Source of the DNA: Shewanella eurypsychrophilus
GTDB taxonomy: Bacteria; Pseudomonadota; Gammaproteobacteria; Enterobacterales; Shewanellaceae
DNA: 64,000 nt
Assembly (NCBI RefSeq): GCF_007004545.3
Contig: NZ_CP045503.2
Coordinates: forward strand, 4,620,102 to 4,684,101
Reading direction: 5' to 3'
Shown: positions 27,556 to 36,642 of the stretch, piece by piece
Numbering within the stretch: the first letter of the stretch is position 1
Layout of the letters: each line of letters opens with the position of its first letter
The notes under the pieces: generated by a model
Databases searched by the model: none
What the model saw: the letters and a program-made list of their open reading frames with translations, nothing else
What the model was told of the DNA's origin: nothing
Made by a program: the position numbers and the translations under genes

Positions 27556-27571
27556 TACTCACTTATGAGTA
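27556..27571 (-). promoter_or_regulatory. NarP/NarL-type 7-2-7 site upstream of nrfA
   Basis: TACTCAC-TT-ATGAGTA: the right half reads TACTCAT on the other strand, a perfect fit to the TACYNMT heptamer, and the left half differs at one base. Flanking bases extend it to the inverted repeat ATACTCA-CTTA-TGAGTAT. In Shewanella nitrite reduction genes are under NarQ-NarP control, so the position is sensible. Confidence 0.55.
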
Positions 27572-28123
27572 TGCAAAATGAATTGATCACACGTAAATAA
27601 TGACGAAATATCGTGACTTTTATAATAAACCTTATTTAAATGAAAATAACCAGCTTAAGCAATGATAACAAAGCGATTAAAAACAACTAGTTAGGATATC
27701 TATAATTTTAAAAATAAAAACATAAATAAAATCCCCTCTATAAATAATCAATGCTTTTTCACTTCACAGAACAACAACGAAACCAAGACCAGATCCAAAT
27801 TAACATCCTATGAAACCTTCATTTAGCATCAATAAAAAACCATCAAACACACAAACCTTAATTAAACATTAAACCACAACCGATCGAAAAATCAATTACC
27901 ACATAGAAATAACATGATGAAATATTAACTATCCAAAACGTATTCGAGCACTAACCAAAGCTAGAAGTTAAATAGCATCTTAATTAGCTTGCGCGGATGT
28001 AGCCATTACTAAATTAGACTGGATTGTATAATACAAAAGTAAACAAACTTACATTCACTATTAAATAAGATTAACCGTTGGGTTTGAAACCAACACAAAA
28101 CAGCTCTTTTTAGAATCGACTAA

Positions 28124-28148
28124 TGTTAGAAAGTTAGACTTTCTAACA
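28124..28148. repeat. 10-bp hairpin in nrfA/deaminase intergenic region
   Basis: TGTTAGAAAG and its complement CTTTCTAACA around a 5-base loop TTAGA. No T tract. Role unknown. Confidence 0.55.
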
Positions 28149-28425
28149 AACCCAATAAATGAGGAATAATCAGGAGGGTCAGAATAAAATAAATTCGCAC
28201 AGCTACAAGGCATAGCTTAAACACTAGATAGATCCCCAGCAGTTCATCCAAATAGCAAAGTAATCAACACATGCTGCCTACTGCTAACAAGCCACCAGTT
28301 CACAAGCCATCCATTCTTATCTCTAAAGCGAGTTGGCTAGAGGTTGATTTATCACTGTTCTCCATAGAGAATAGCAGCCAGTTAGACTAGTTTATTCAGC
28401 AGTATAGAATTGGAGTTCTTATAAG

Positions 28426-28875
28426 ATGATGACAAAATGGCCGACACGTTTTCTACAGATGGCAGAGCTCGTTGCATCTTGGAGTAAAGACCCCTCCACT
28501 CAAGTTGGTGCGGTGATCACCGAAGATAATCGTATTGTCTCTCTAGGTTTCAACGGCTACCCCCATGGGATCTCCGATAGTGCCGAAACCGATAACCGGG
28601 AGATGAAGCTCCTAAAAACCCTCCATGCAGAAGAGAATGCCATTCTCTATGCTAAGCGTGATCTCAGCGGCTGCGAGATCTGGGTTACCCACTTCCCCTG
28701 CCCTAACTGCGCTGCAAAGATAATCCAAACGGGTTTGAGTACAGTACATAGCCCACAACCGAGCGAAGATTTCCAGTCACGCTGGGGAGAGAAGATTAAA
28801 ATAAGCCAAGATATGCTCGACCAAGCCGGCGTTACAGTCGATTGGATGCAGGTAGAGCCGTCAGAGACTGTTTGA
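28426..28875 (+). CDS. dCMP deaminase-like zinc enzyme
   Basis: 149 residues of the cytidine/deoxycytidylate deaminase fold. Zinc ligands and catalytic Glu appear as HAEENAI (His and Glu) and PCPNCAAKI (two Cys). The N-terminal KDPSTQVGAVI and FNGYPHG blocks are typical of dCMP deaminases of the ComEB type, which make dUMP for thymidylate synthesis. GGAG lies 11 bases before the ATG. The stop overlaps by 15 bases the 3' end of the convergent DUF2325 gene, so antisense overlap at the mRNA ends is expected. Confidence 0.85.
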   Translation: MMTKWPTRFLQMAELVASWSKDPSTQVGAVITEDNRIVSLGFNGYPHGISDSAETDNREMKLLKTLHAEENAILYAKRDLSGCEIWVTHFPCPNCAAKIIQTGLSTVHSPQPSEDFQSRWGEKIKISQDMLDQAGVTVDWMQVEPSETV

Positions 28876-30123
28876 TATGTTATAAGCTGAAGCAGCGCAG
28901 CTTATATCATTGGCCACATCGTCCATCGCTTTAGCAAAGCTTGATATGCCAGATGACGGGATGAACAGATGACGCTTATTATGTTGCTTACAAAAACGTT
29001 TCAATCTGTAGTAGGCGTCGTGACTGATGCAGTCGGAGGCACAAATAACCGCATCGGCAGACCATAACATGGCATCCAAACGCTTGCTACGGTCTTCGAC
29101 GCCGCCATCGTGATGGCTAAATTCGCCATTACAGCGAGACACCAGCTCCCTGTATTGCTCAGTCATTCTCTGCTGGCCACCAACACATAAAATCTTCAGC
29201 CCCTTAAGGTCTGGACAGTCAATGCAGGAAGCCGCGCTGCAGCCATTACAGGGAGGAAGACTCTGCTTTACGAACCCTTCTAGGGCTCGAGTTTCCTGCT
29301 GCTGTTGCTGCAATTTCTGAGTTAAACCCAAAATATTGTCTTCACTGTTTTGCAGTTTTTGCTGCCACTGCAGTTTCTGTTTATCCAAAATCTCGAGCGA
29401 GATATTCTTACTCGCCAGTTCGTTGTGTAGCTGCTGCAGTTGCGACGCTGCAGCATTATTATCCCCTTCCCGCTCTAGCCGCTTGCAGTGCTCTTTGAGG
29501 TGCTGATTTTCCGCCTTGATTTCAGCCAGCAGCTGTTGCTGTTCACTTAGCTGCCGCTCTTTACTAGAGATAGTCTGATGGGCTTTTTGCTGACTTTTAT
29601 CTAAGGCTCTCTTCAGTTCTAACAGCTCCTTTTCAACAGTGTGTAGCCGTTTCAGATCAGCACGCTGGCCAGCCCCAATCTGGTGGGACAACATATGAAT
29701 GGTTTCATAGGCCATCTCCTGAATAGTCAGATCACACAAGGGGTGTGTTAGCAGTGCCCATAAGGCTTCGGCGCTGGCTCCTCGATCAATATGTTGCTGC
29801 CAGGCATGGTTGAGCTCATCGCGACATTTAATCTGACCAAAACGCTTGATGGCGGCTGCAAATTTTTTATCCAGATGCTTTTGTACCGTCAAAGACAGGT
29901 GATGTTTATCGTCACAGTTAGAAACGATCCAAGTGTGTAGCCAGTAATCACTTTTTCGAGCCTGTTCTTTGTCGGCAATCTTCTCTGCTAGCTTACGGAT
30001 CTCAGATGTCGTCAAACAGGTACCTATGACCGGACATAGCAGTTTAGTGCTTAACTCCCACAGCTTGCGTTTACCTTTAAAGCGATTAAATACCTGTGTT
30101 CCAGTGGCTGGGGTATCGCACAT
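28861..30123 (-). CDS. DUF2325 protein with coiled coil and Cys cluster
   Basis: 420 residues. The C-terminal 100 residues are a DUF2325 domain (ILCVGGQQRMTEQYREL, GEFSHHDGGVEDRSKRLD, ADAVICASDCISHDAYY). Residues 170-290 form a long Gln-rich coiled coil (EKELLELKRALDKSQQKAH onward). Just before the DUF2325 domain is a Cys cluster CNGCSAASCIDC that could bind metal. Upstream lies a near-perfect Fur box, so expression is probably iron-repressed. The biochemical role of DUF2325 is unknown; a metal- or redox-related function fits the Cys cluster and the Fur site but is inference. 3' end overlaps the deaminase gene. Confidence 0.85.
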   Translation of the reverse strand: MCDTPATGTQVFNRFKGKRKLWELSTKLLCPVIGTCLTTSEIRKLAEKIADKEQARKSDYWLHTWIVSNCDDKHHLSLTVQKHLDKKFAAAIKRFGQIKCRDELNHAWQQHIDRGASAEALWALLTHPLCDLTIQEMAYETIHMLSHQIGAGQRADLKRLHTVEKELLELKRALDKSQQKAHQTISSKERQLSEQQQLLAEIKAENQHLKEHCKRLEREGDNNAAASQLQQLHNELASKNISLEILDKQKLQWQQKLQNSEDNILGLTQKLQQQQQETRALEGFVKQSLPPCNGCSAASCIDCPDLKGLKILCVGGQQRMTEQYRELVSRCNGEFSHHDGGVEDRSKRLDAMLWSADAVICASDCISHDAYYRLKRFCKQHNKRHLFIPSSGISSFAKAMDDVANDISCAASAYNISNSL

Positions 30124-30426
30124 GCAGTCCTCCTTAATCCTGTCGCAGTTAAACTTGCCTTAAGCAATGATTGAGTCGTCAGTAGCATCAGTGTAATGAT
30201 ACACTGCAAATGATAATAGTTATCATTTGCGTGTTTGGGAAGTGTTACTTGAAAATATTTCCGCGAAACAACCAATCTGTTAAATATTAATCAGGCCGTT
30301 TATGACCTGATTTACAACCATATGGGACAGATCTTTTTATTAATTAAGAAAAGTGTGAGATTAATCTGAGATTTCGATGATACATTCATTAGAATATCCT
30401 CATTGAAATAAATCTAATGGAGCAAC
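30124..30426. other. divergent region between DUF2325 and osmC-like genes
   Basis: 303 bases. Contains the Fur box at 30206-30230. The right part must hold the OsmC-type promoter. Nothing else distinct. Confidence 0.5.
30206..30230. promoter_or_regulatory. Fur box upstream of DUF2325 gene
   Basis: GCAAATGATAA-TAG-TTATCATTTGC: an 11-bp perfect inverted repeat that contains the 7-1-7 Fur core TGATAAT-A-GTTATCA. It lies 83-107 bases upstream of the DUF2325 start and about 200 bases before the OsmC start. Confidence 0.85.
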
Positions 30427-30873
30427 ATGGATATGGCGAACAAAATGATAGAAGTAAATACTCGAATGGGAGAGGGCTGGAAAATCAGTGCTCAGATCCG
30501 AGAGCATCTACTAGTAATTGATCAACCTACCGCAGGAAATGAAGGAGCTAATCCACTGGAAACCTTTATATTCTCATTGGCAGGATGTATCTCAACCATA
30601 GCTAAAATGGTTGCAAGAGAGCAAAAAATTGATCTTCAACAGTTCGATATTTCGATGAAAGCACAGCTAAATACAGCAGGATTACAAGGCAAGCCTTCAG
30701 ATGACCCCGTTGGTTTTAAAGTGATAGATATCATCGCCGTTATGGATGCAACGGTTGATGATATTCAACTTAACCAAGAGCAAAAAAGTGCTTTTTTAGA
30801 CACGGTTTGTCACCGCTGCCCGGTTCACGATAATTTACTTAAACCAACATTGGTAACCCACAGCGTTGTATAG
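30427..30873 (+). CDS. OsmC-family protein
   Basis: 148 residues of the OsmC/Ohr fold. The first family Cys sits in SLAGCISTIAKM and the second in VCHRCPVHDNLL, the two active thiols of hydroperoxide reductases; the context is closer to YhfA/OsmC-like proteins than to Ohr. GGAG lies five bases before the ATG at 30427. Probably detoxifies organic hydroperoxides in the cytoplasm. Divergent from the DUF2325 gene across a Fur box, but no direct sign that it is itself iron-controlled. Confidence 0.85.
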   Translation: MDMANKMIEVNTRMGEGWKISAQIREHLLVIDQPTAGNEGANPLETFIFSLAGCISTIAKMVAREQKIDLQQFDISMKAQLNTAGLQGKPSDDPVGFKVIDIIAVMDATVDDIQLNQEQKSAFLDTVCHRCPVHDNLLKPTLVTHSVV

Positions 30874-30971
30874 CCCTTTTGGCAAATGATACAAAGTGAA
30901 ACATACAAATCATTGAAGTAAAAAAGGAATAACTTTAGGGTTTAACTTCGATTTTAAAAGGAATTTTAATC

Positions 30972-31379
30972 ATGAAGAAAAGCCTTTTTTTCCTCACAGC
31001 CTTATCCTTGATATCCACTTCTGTTTTAGCTAATAAAAATAGTGTTCACAACTGCTACAGTACTGAGCAAACTTATATAAGCAATGAGCAGAGTATTTAT
31101 GATTCAGTAGATAGTAGTGAGCTACCCAATGAACTTGATAGTCATTTTCCAGTAGAAGTTATATACAAGTCAAAGGTATGTATCACTTCCTCAATCGAGA
31201 TTTTGGCAGAAGGCGATCTACCCGATATACCTGCCACACCTCAAGAGGGTGATACACGAACGGTGACACAAACTAGAGGTCATATTCGATCCACTTATAG
31301 CCAAAATTATAACGGTGGACGATGGGAAACAAAGTCATTAGTAAGAGATATTGTTGATATTCCAATAGAAGCAGTTTAA
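30972..31379 (+). CDS. secreted hypothetical protein
   Basis: 135 residues with a signal peptide (KKSLFFLTALSLISTSVLA). Mature part has two Cys (HNCYS and SKVCIT) that could pair, and is otherwise polar. AAAAGGAA lies upstream of the ATG. No family recognised. Not clearly linked to neighbours. Confidence 0.65.
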   Translation: MKKSLFFLTALSLISTSVLANKNSVHNCYSTEQTYISNEQSIYDSVDSSELPNELDSHFPVEVIYKSKVCITSSIEILAEGDLPDIPATPQEGDTRTVTQTRGHIRSTYSQNYNGGRWETKSLVRDIVDIPIEAV

Positions 31380-31878
31380 TCGAGACTCAGTAATCAAGAG
31401 TCCCATCAAGCGCATATATGGGGCTAATGATTTATTGGGATTTATCGATTTATTGGTGCCATCCATAATCAATTTCATAATGTTACCAGCCACCGATAAT
31501 GAACAAACATCAACTGGCTACTAGATTCAAGCCTCACCTATCGACTCTAAATGACAAGTACGAATAAATTGAGGTGAAATTTAAAGAATATTTTTATTAT
31601 TTCTTGAATCACAAGCAGATGAAAGCGCCCGTTTAAAGGTTAAGCGGTGAGGAGGAAGCAGCTTGATCTAACTGCTACTTAAGTGCCAACAACATATGTG
31701 ACATCGTTTATTGCTCTTCAATCTAGCTTCCTACATACAAAGCCTTACATTCGCTTACCCTAAACACATTTTAAATACCAGATAATCGCTTACCAATAAA
31801 CTGCTCACTACACCACTAAAACAGTATTTGTGAGGCAGTGAAAATATATCTTTTGATTTTAAATAGAGGAAGCGAGCA
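31380..31878. other. intergenic region carrying a solo RAYT-element end
   Basis: About 500 bases without a gene. 31441-31690 is a diverged copy of the left end of the element at 34050-35340, described separately. The rest upstream of 31879 holds the lipoprotein gene promoter; TAGAGGAAGCGAG is its ribosome site. Confidence 0.6.
31441..31690. mobile_element. solo end of IS200-like/RAYT element
   Basis: Aligns along about 245 bases with 34050-34293 (shared GTGCCATCCATAA, CTATCGACTCTAAATGACAA, and GAAATTTAAAGAATATTTTT), including sequence equivalent to the last few transposase codons and stop. It lacks the rest of the transposase. A remnant or non-autonomous derivative, in the same orientation as the full copy. 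Confidence 0.75.
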
Positions 31879-33927
31879 ATGATAAAGGTTAATTTGTCTT
31901 TTGTTGCATCAACAATAATTGCTACTAGCATGCTAAGTGCGTGTGGAGGTTCAAGTTCGAAACCAGATACGACAAAAACAGACGGAAGCGTTACCCCCGC
32001 GAGCTCGTATAAATCAATTGAATGTAAAGAGATGTTATCTGCAGGTCAGTTAACTCAGCTTACACCTGGCTCAAGCTGCGGCTATCTTAGTGTGCCGGAA
32101 AAGCATGCTTTATACGGTCAATCGGCATCGGAAAAAAAGATAGAGATAGCAGTGATAAAACTGGCCTCGCTCTCATCTGATAAAAAAGCCGATCCCATAG
32201 TGTATTTACAAGGCGGCCCAGGTGGAAGCGCTAATGAGAGTATGGGTGAAATAATCAAAAGCAAGACCTTCATCAAAGACCGAGATGTTTATTTAGTCGA
32301 CCAGCGGGGCACTGGCTATTCAAAACCAGCACTGTTCTGTACTGAATATAATGGCGAAGCAGGTACGCCTGAGCAGCTTCAAGCCTGTAAAGCAAGACTG
32401 GAAAAGTCAGGGATTGATTTAGATGCTTATCACAGCGTACATAATGCCTTGGACTTTATTCAACTCAGACAAGCCCTACAAATACCCGAGTGGAACCTAT
32501 ATGGCATCTCTTATGGAACCCGTCTTGCCACAACCATAATGCGAGAAAATAGCGAAGGTATTCGTAGTGTTATTTTAGATGGTATGTTCCCGATAGAAGT
32601 GAATGGTATATCTGATACACCATGGGCAAACTATGAAACCTTGAATCAAATTGTCAGAAACTGCATTAACACTGAAAGCTGTCCTGATGATGAGTTTAAA
32701 ACGGTTATTCAAGATATTATAGCCCGTATGCATAATGAGGGCATGGTGGCAGAGAGCCGAGAATTCATCCAAATCTTACTTGAACTCGCCACAGAGCCCG
32801 TGATTATTAACTACTTAATGGCAGTTGATGAAGACATCAATAAGTATGCGTCAGCCTTTGAGGTGTTACAGGCTGAGCAAGACGACAGTGATGAACAAAC
32901 AGGTAATTCAGGATCTGGCGATGATGAAACTCTCGATGCAGAAGATATCTTTTATAGCGCCATGGGGTTATCCACGATTTGTGCTGAGGAGTATCCATTT
33001 CTTGGTACCACTGCCTTATCGGGTGCAAACAGTCAGGGATGGTCAGCGAGCACACAGCTAGCGGTAGATGGCATGTTCCATATGGGCTTTGATAAAGCGT
33101 CTTGCCAAGTATGGAGTGTTGCACCGGCGAATAACATTGAAACCCAAGCGGTAACCAGCAATCTTCCAGTGTTAATACTCAATGGGCAAAATGATAGCCA
33201 AACGCCAGCAGCATGGGGAGCGCTAGTGGCTAATAATTTACCCAATGCACAAAACATCACCAACCCCCAAGGTGGTCACGGCCAATTGCTTGCAGGTTTT
33301 AGTTGCTTTGATGCTCTAGCCGATGAGTTTTTTACTAGCCCCAATAAAATGCTGGATACCTCCTGTGTCTCGGCTATTGCTCAAATAAGCTATGACAATG
33401 AAGGTCATAACGAAGAGGCCGCCAACTTTACCTTTAAAGATAATGATACCAGTTCAACAAGCGTTTATATGAATGGTGTTATCGGATCAGATACCTTAGC
33501 GGTAATGCAGACCTTGTTTAGCAAGTATCCACAAATAAAAACCATAGTAATGCAAGATGTACCTGGCTCGATGGATGATGACACCAACTTACTGGCTTCT
33601 ATGGAAATTAGAAATCGTGGTATAGCAACACACATTCCCGCCGATGGCATGGTGGCATCCGGTGGTACAGATATGTTCTTAGCTGGCGTAAAACGTACTA
33701 TTGAAGCGGGCGCTAAGCTTGGCGTACATTCTTGGAGCGATGGCAGCGGTAAAGTAGCCCTAGATTACCCTCGAGAGCATCAAGAGCATATGAAGTACCT
33801 AGAATATTATAAAGCGATAGGTATCGATGCTGACTTTTACTGGTACACCTTAGAAGCAGCAACAGCTGATAGTATCCATTGGATGACAACGCAAGAGATT
33901 ACTCAATATAGTGTACTAGCGGAGTAA
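31879..33927 (+). CDS. lipoprotein: alpha/beta hydrolase (S33-type) fused to ClpP-like domain
   Basis: 682 residues. A lipobox (MLSAC) gives a lipid-anchored protein. Residues 60-490 are an alpha/beta hydrolase of the tripeptidyl/proline aminopeptidase type: YLQGGPGGSA (oxyanion loop), VYLVDQRGTGYS, LYGISYGTRLA with nucleophile Ser, LILNGQNDSQTP with the Asp, and GGHGQLL with the His. Residues about 530-680 look like a ClpP/crotonase fold: VYMNGVIGSDTL, IVMQDVPGSMDDD, MVASGGTDMFLAGVK with a possible catalytic Ser, and GVHSW. Two hydrolytic domains in one lipoprotein is unusual. Likely cell-envelope peptide processing. The gene is flanked by two copies of a mobile-element end. Confidence 0.8.
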   Translation: MIKVNLSFVASTIIATSMLSACGGSSSKPDTTKTDGSVTPASSYKSIECKEMLSAGQLTQLTPGSSCGYLSVPEKHALYGQSASEKKIEIAVIKLASLSSDKKADPIVYLQGGPGGSANESMGEIIKSKTFIKDRDVYLVDQRGTGYSKPALFCTEYNGEAGTPEQLQACKARLEKSGIDLDAYHSVHNALDFIQLRQALQIPEWNLYGISYGTRLATTIMRENSEGIRSVILDGMFPIEVNGISDTPWANYETLNQIVRNCINTESCPDDEFKTVIQDIIARMHNEGMVAESREFIQILLELATEPVIINYLMAVDEDINKYASAFEVLQAEQDDSDEQTGNSGSGDDETLDAEDIFYSAMGLSTICAEEYPFLGTTALSGANSQGWSASTQLAVDGMFHMGFDKASCQVWSVAPANNIETQAVTSNLPVLILNGQNDSQTPAAWGALVANNLPNAQNITNPQGGHGQLLAGFSCFDALADEFFTSPNKMLDTSCVSAIAQISYDNEGHNEEAANFTFKDNDTSSTSVYMNGVIGSDTLAVMQTLFSKYPQIKTIVMQDVPGSMDDDTNLLASMEIRNRGIATHIPADGMVASGGTDMFLAGVKRTIEAGAKLGVHSWSDGSGKVALDYPREHQEHMKYLEYYKAIGIDADFYWYTLEAATADSIHWMTTQEITQYSVLAE

Positions 33928-34273
33928 TCATTAAGGCTCATTTATCCATAGCAACACTAATCATAATGAATAAATGAGCCTTGATTTTAACAATAAAAGA
34001 TAATAAATGGGGGGGATGGTTCACAGTGGTTTTACTGGTTACAGTGCAGGGTTTATCAGTGCCATCCATAACAAACTTCATAATGCCACCAGCTACTGAA
34101 AATGAACCAGCATCAGGAGACTCCTCGATGCAGGTCTCACCTATCGACTCTAAATGACAAGTACTAATGAATTGATGTGAAATTTAAAGAATATTTTTAC
34201 AATTTATTGAATGACAAGCAGATGAAATCACCCGCTTAAAGGTTAATCGATGAGGAGGAGGAAGCTGCTTGTT
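33928..34273. other. left end of RAYT element and short spacer
   Basis: 346 bases. A short spacer with a G6 run follows the lipoprotein stop, then from about 34050 the element end described with the transposase. Confidence 0.55.
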
Positions 34274-35253
34274 CTAACTGTTACTTAAGTACTTGCAGGA
34301 CTGACTGTAATGTCGCCTTCGCTTATCTAAGTGTTCACAATAGGATGTAAGCTCTTGCAAAGTGCCTACAGGCCCTTTAAATAACACCCCAAATTCATTG
34401 GTGATTTTGATCCAGTTATCGGTAGGAATATTTAATCTAAATAGAATTTGTTGGCTTTCGACACTGATAGCACCACGCTTATCACCTCTTATAATACGGC
34501 CAGTATCATCAACTAGTTGTAGGTAATCTTTAGTGCTGAACATCAGCCCTTTTGGCACATCCTTTCTCTCATTACCCACAAAGGGCAGCAAAACTTGTGG
34601 TTGTTCACCATTAATCACAGCTTTAATACGCCGTTGAATGCTGGTGAAATCAGAGGTCTCAGGTGTTTGGGCCATCTTCGCTCGAATTGGGTTGAGGTCG
34701 ACATAAGCCATACAAGCAAGGACTGCCACTTCATCGAGTAGGGCTTGGCTTTTAAAGCCAAGCCCTCCCAAAAGCGACCTGTACAGTTATCTTCTTTATT
34801 CGCCATACGAGCAATGGGCTCATTTAACGCCCTCATAAACCAACTGATATCACTGAGTCGACTTCGATACTGTGCAACAGCATATTTGAGCCTGGTAACT
34901 TCATGACTTTCAATTACCTCACCATTTACAAACTTCTGCGTGATATCCGTCCCTTTAAATAGCCGATGCCAACGCTCAACGACTTCTCTATCTGACCAAC
35001 TATTCGCTTGATAGATATCTATCTGAAGTACAAGGTGAAGATGGTTAGACATTACAGCATAAGCTGCTATATCAATGGCAAAAATATCACCGAGCTTAAG
35101 AAGTTGAGATTCAACCCAACCCCGTCTGTGGTCATAATTTTTACCGGTGAATTTATCGTCGCCAAAGAGATAGGCTCGACGAGTTACGCGACTGCAGCAA
35201 TGGTACATTGGCGTATCTTCGATACTGACTTGCGTTCTTCTTGGGCGTGGCAT
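34274..35253 (-). pseudogene. Y1 (HUH) transposase, REP-associated type, frameshifted
   Basis: Starts MPRPRRTQVSIEDTPMYHCC with GAGGGGG six bases upstream of the ATG at 35253. The HUH motif is HLH in AVMSNHLHLVLQ. The first frame runs to TGRFWEG and beyond into nonsense; the second frame resumes as FKSQALLDEVAVLACMAY and DLNPIRAKMAQ down to the stop at 34274. The break is at a perfect 25-bp palindrome (34741-34765). Reading needs a -1 shift; a T TTA AAA heptamer lies exactly in frame inside the palindrome. Either a disabling mutation or a site for ribosomal frameshifting. Confidence 0.8.
34741..34765. repeat. 25-bp perfect palindrome at the transposase frameshift
   Basis: GGGCTTGGCTTT and its exact complement AAAGCCAAGCCC around one central T. 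The two transposase frames meet here. Confidence 0.85.
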
Positions 35254-35309
35254 AGCAGCCCCCTCACTAAACAACCCTCTTTTTAGCTTAGTTGCGAACT
35301 CCTAGAACA

Positions 35310-35373
35310 GCAAAACATTATGGGTGGCACTGTTAATTCTCGCAAAACATTATGGGTGGCACTGTTAATTCTC
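35310..35373. repeat. 32-bp tandem duplication at the element end
   Basis: Two exact adjacent copies of a 32-base unit starting GCAAAACATTATGGGTGG. The unit contains the element's terminal TTAACAGTGCCACCCATAA (minus strand), so the end has been duplicated in tandem. Confidence 0.9.
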
Positions 35374-35455
35374 TCCATACCAATCCGCTTTAGCGTTTGA
35401 AAATTGATCCACATCTCCAGCTTGCTTAACAACGTCTTGCCATTAACGCTGGGGC
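35374..35455 (-). pseudogene. fragment related to the 44727-45140 protein
   Basis: On the minus strand it reads LLSKLEMWINFQTLK, then after a 1-base deletion ADWYGE, matching LLRQLEMWINFQALKADWYGD of the 44727 gene. The fragment stops exactly where the RAYT element end begins, suggesting that the element inserted into or beside a second copy of that gene. Confidence 0.65.
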
Positions 35456-36198
35456 ACTATTTCCTCCTCCCCTATTTTAAGCATGATAAAAGCACACACA
35501 TTTATAACGTTTATTCAGTCAAACATATGTTTTCAGCTTGATGACGTTCAGTTTAAAAAGTGTTGTGTTACTTTTTAAATAATATGTTTGCAACACCTGA
35601 ATATCTTCTTTGTATAATTTAATAAAACCCATTAATAGCAAGAAGAATAGACACGTTATTACTTAAGCTAGATACCAATAAATTTATAAATCAAGCCAGC
35701 ACCAAGCTTAAAATAAACTTAAAAATAGCCTTAAACAAGATTAACTTAACATAAATCAAAACTTAATTATTCTTGTAATTACATTAAACAAGCATTAACC
35801 ACAAAGTACAAATGCTTATAAAACAAATAGATAAAGACACACCTCGTGATTTCCGATGAATAAAGTAGCAATTTTCGAGTTTACACTAACTAGCCATTTG
35901 CTCTTAACTATCAAGGTCAACGAGTGACTATGCATAACAATTAAAATATACACCCTAAGTAGGAATGAACATTTAACTTAAATAACGCGGGACTCTACAA
36001 GCTGGTAATAACAGCAATATAGACTGATTAAAACCAGGATAAATAAACACCTGGGCAACACAAAGCGTATTAAGTGTTGATATTGGCGTTCAAGACATTA
36101 ACCATGTCAATAACATATAACTTTTCCTGCTTACTATGCATTTATGACACTCGAATTACTTACACTCGAATAAGTAAACATATAAACAAGGAATTTAA

Positions 36199-36642
36199 AT
36201 GAAGAACAGCCAGTTATTAGTGCTAATAACATTAGCATTGACATCAACTTTATCCTTCTCGGTATTTGCAGGCTCAAATGATCCTACAGATAAGGAGCGA
36301 GTGGTACTTGAATCTTGTATGTCACTTAAGAGTGCCCCAGAAGAGCACTCTGCAAACTCCTGCGTTCACTATATTCAGGGATTTCTGGCTGGTTCATTAA
36401 CCACTAAATCAGATTACGTATTGCGTGAAACATCAGGAGAATTTTTCGATAGGGCCTATCAAACTCGAGTAGGAAAACGGACATCGAAGGAGCAACCGAC
36501 CCAATTATGCCTACCTAAAAATGTAAATGTTGAGCACTTAGCAGAGCGCCTCGTTGGACATCTGTCCTACCCAATCGAATCGATGCAGTTACTACACACG
36601 CAAATTTTCGATGCGCTTGCGTTGGAGTCTTCATGCTCATAA
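36199..36642 (+). CDS. secreted Rap1a/Tai-like small protein
   Basis: 147 residues with a signal peptide ending near SVFA. Cys-containing blocks SCVHYIQGFLAG, QLCLPKNVNVEHL and the C-terminal ESSCS, with a helix HLAERLVGHLSYP, resemble Rap1a/Tai-type periplasmic proteins, some of which are immunity proteins to amidase effectors. No effector or type VI gene is near, so immunity is not supported by context. Monocistronic, just upstream of the Mrp operon. Confidence 0.6.
   Translation: MKNSQLLVLITLALTSTLSFSVFAGSNDPTDKERVVLESCMSLKSAPEEHSANSCVHYIQGFLAGSLTTKSDYVLRETSGEFFDRAYQTRVGKRTSKEQPTQLCLPKNVNVEHLAERLVGHLSYPIESMQLLHTQIFDALALESSCS

Larger units (their letters stand above)
27351..28425. other. 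1.07-kb gene-free, G-poor region upstream of nrfA
   Basis: No plausible gene on either strand. From about 27400 to 27960 the plus strand is very poor in G and rich in A and C. It holds a NarP/NarL-type site (27556-27571) and a 10-bp hairpin around 28124-28148. It may carry a long nrfA leader, an unannotated RNA on the minus strand, or decayed sequence. Confidence 0.5.
34050..35340 (-). mobile_element. IS200-like/RAYT element with inverted ends
   Basis: The left end on the plus strand has TTATCAGTGCCATCCATAA (from 34051) and the right end has TTAACAGTGCCACCCATAA on the minus strand (ending about 35336), so the ends are inverted copies matching TTAWCAGTGCCAYCCATAA. Between them is a single transposase gene, frameshifted. 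Y1/HUH transposases of this kind are linked to REP sequences, and REP-like hairpins occur elsewhere in the window. Exact borders are uncertain by a few bases. Confidence 0.7.
35275..36198. other. gene-free AT-rich region after the transposon
   Basis: About 920 bases. It holds the right end of the RAYT element, a 32-bp tandem duplication (35310-35373), a gene fragment related to the 44727 gene (35374-35455), and then about 700 bases of AT-rich, G-poor sequence leading to the Rap1a-like gene. No other gene seen. Confidence 0.55.

Noticed and set aside
27470..27600. CRP or FNR sites upstream of nrfA
   Set aside because: Only half sites (TGTGA, TTGAT) were seen, without the paired half at the right spacing.
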